Assembly: GCA_902797125.1 (NCBI GenBank)
Contig: CADBRS010000040.1
Coordinates: forward strand, 1 to 5,506
DNA length: 5,506 nt
Direction of reading: 5' to 3'
Source: an uncultured Ruminococcus sp.
GTDB lineage: Bacteria; Bacillota; Clostridia; Oscillospirales; CAG-272
This document shows positions 5,298-5,506 of this stretch, piece by piece; position 1 is the stretch's first letter; the number at the start of each line of letters is the position of its first letter. The translations under genes and the position numbers were made by a program. A model generated the notes under the pieces. It saw only the letters and a program-made list of their open reading frames with translations, was not told the DNA's origin and did no database searches.

Positions 5298-5506
5298 ATG
5301 GAAAAGCGGCTCTATCTGGATCATGCATCCGGCACTTTCATAAATCCGGAAATAATTTCCGATTATCAACAATTCGAAAGAGATTACGGATCCAATCCGA
5401 GCGCTGTTCACACTGAAGGACGGGCTGCAAGAGACAAGCTGGAAACGGCTCGAGCCTCCGTCGCCTCCCTCATCGGGGCGAATGCGGACTCGATCATTTT
5501 CACCTC
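5298..5506 (+). CDS. NifS/IscS-like cysteine desulfurase, N-terminal 69 codons (3' truncated by window edge)
   Basis: The frame is open from ATG 5298 to the window end (69 full codons). GGGAGG (5283-5288) sits 9 nt upstream. The sequence follows the N-terminus of class V aminotransferase-fold cysteine desulfurases: MEKRLYLDHASGT (1-13), a short helix, YGSNPSAVHTEGRAAR (35-50), then a helix and LIGANADSIIFTS, which normally leads into the GGTEADN cofactor-phosphate motif just past the edge. These pyridoxal-phosphate enzymes release sulfur from cysteine as a protein persulfide for Fe-S clusters, tRNA thiolation or other sulfur transfer. The usual 'YLDNAATTP' reads 'YLDHASGTF' here, an odd variant close to the active site. 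The PLP lysine and catalytic cysteine lie outside the window, so desulfurase activity cannot be confirmed and the subgroup is undetermined. It is divergent from the methyltransferase gene; a downstream partner such as a tRNA sulfurtransferase would be visible only further right. Confidence 0.85.
   Translation, partial: MEKRLYLDHASGTFINPEIISDYQQFERDYGSNPSAVHTEGRAARDKLETARASVASLIGANADSIIFT

Overview
This 5.5 kb window looks like ordinary chromosomal DNA from a mid-GC member of the Bacillota, most likely the Clostridia. The evidence is strong AGGAGG-type ribosome binding sites on every gene, near-consensus sigma-A promoters (three with extended -10 elements), Rho-independent hairpin terminators, a heterodimer-type ABC exporter pair, and a hexameric glutamate dehydrogenase close to the clostridial type. 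The phylum call is an inference from style and family resemblance. I cannot name a genus.

Layout, left to right. (1) Positions 1-213 hold the last 70 codons of an ABC exporter half-transporter. It overlaps by 8 nt a complete second half-transporter (206-2125), so the two are co-transcribed and probably form a heterodimer. (2) Positions 2126-2297 form an AT-rich intergenic region with a likely terminator for the ABC operon (2183-2227), a 15-bp dyad over a -35 box, and a near-consensus promoter (2239-2267). (3) gdhA, an NADP-type glutamate dehydrogenase of 446 aa, spans 2298-3638 and ends in a clear terminator (3671-3704). (4) Positions 3702-3914 are a non-coding gap between convergent genes. 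It holds two tandem 23-nt units and the terminator of the minus-strand gene. (5) An RlmI-type 23S rRNA m5C methyltransferase with a PUA domain lies on the minus strand (3915-5141). (6) A 156-bp divergent promoter region follows, with back-to-back promoters. (7) The first 69 codons of a NifS/IscS-like cysteine desulfurase start at 5298 and run off the right edge.

The genes are four independent transcription units: efflux or export, ammonia assimilation, rRNA modification, and sulfur mobilisation. I see no shared pathway. I found no CRISPR array, tRNA, rRNA, intact transposase, phage gene or defence system, and no convincing undescribed system. The points worth a second look are the asymmetric catalytic sites of the ABC pair, the dyad and repeated motifs upstream of gdhA, the 23-nt tandem repeat between convergent genes, and an unusual N-terminal motif in the cysteine desulfurase.
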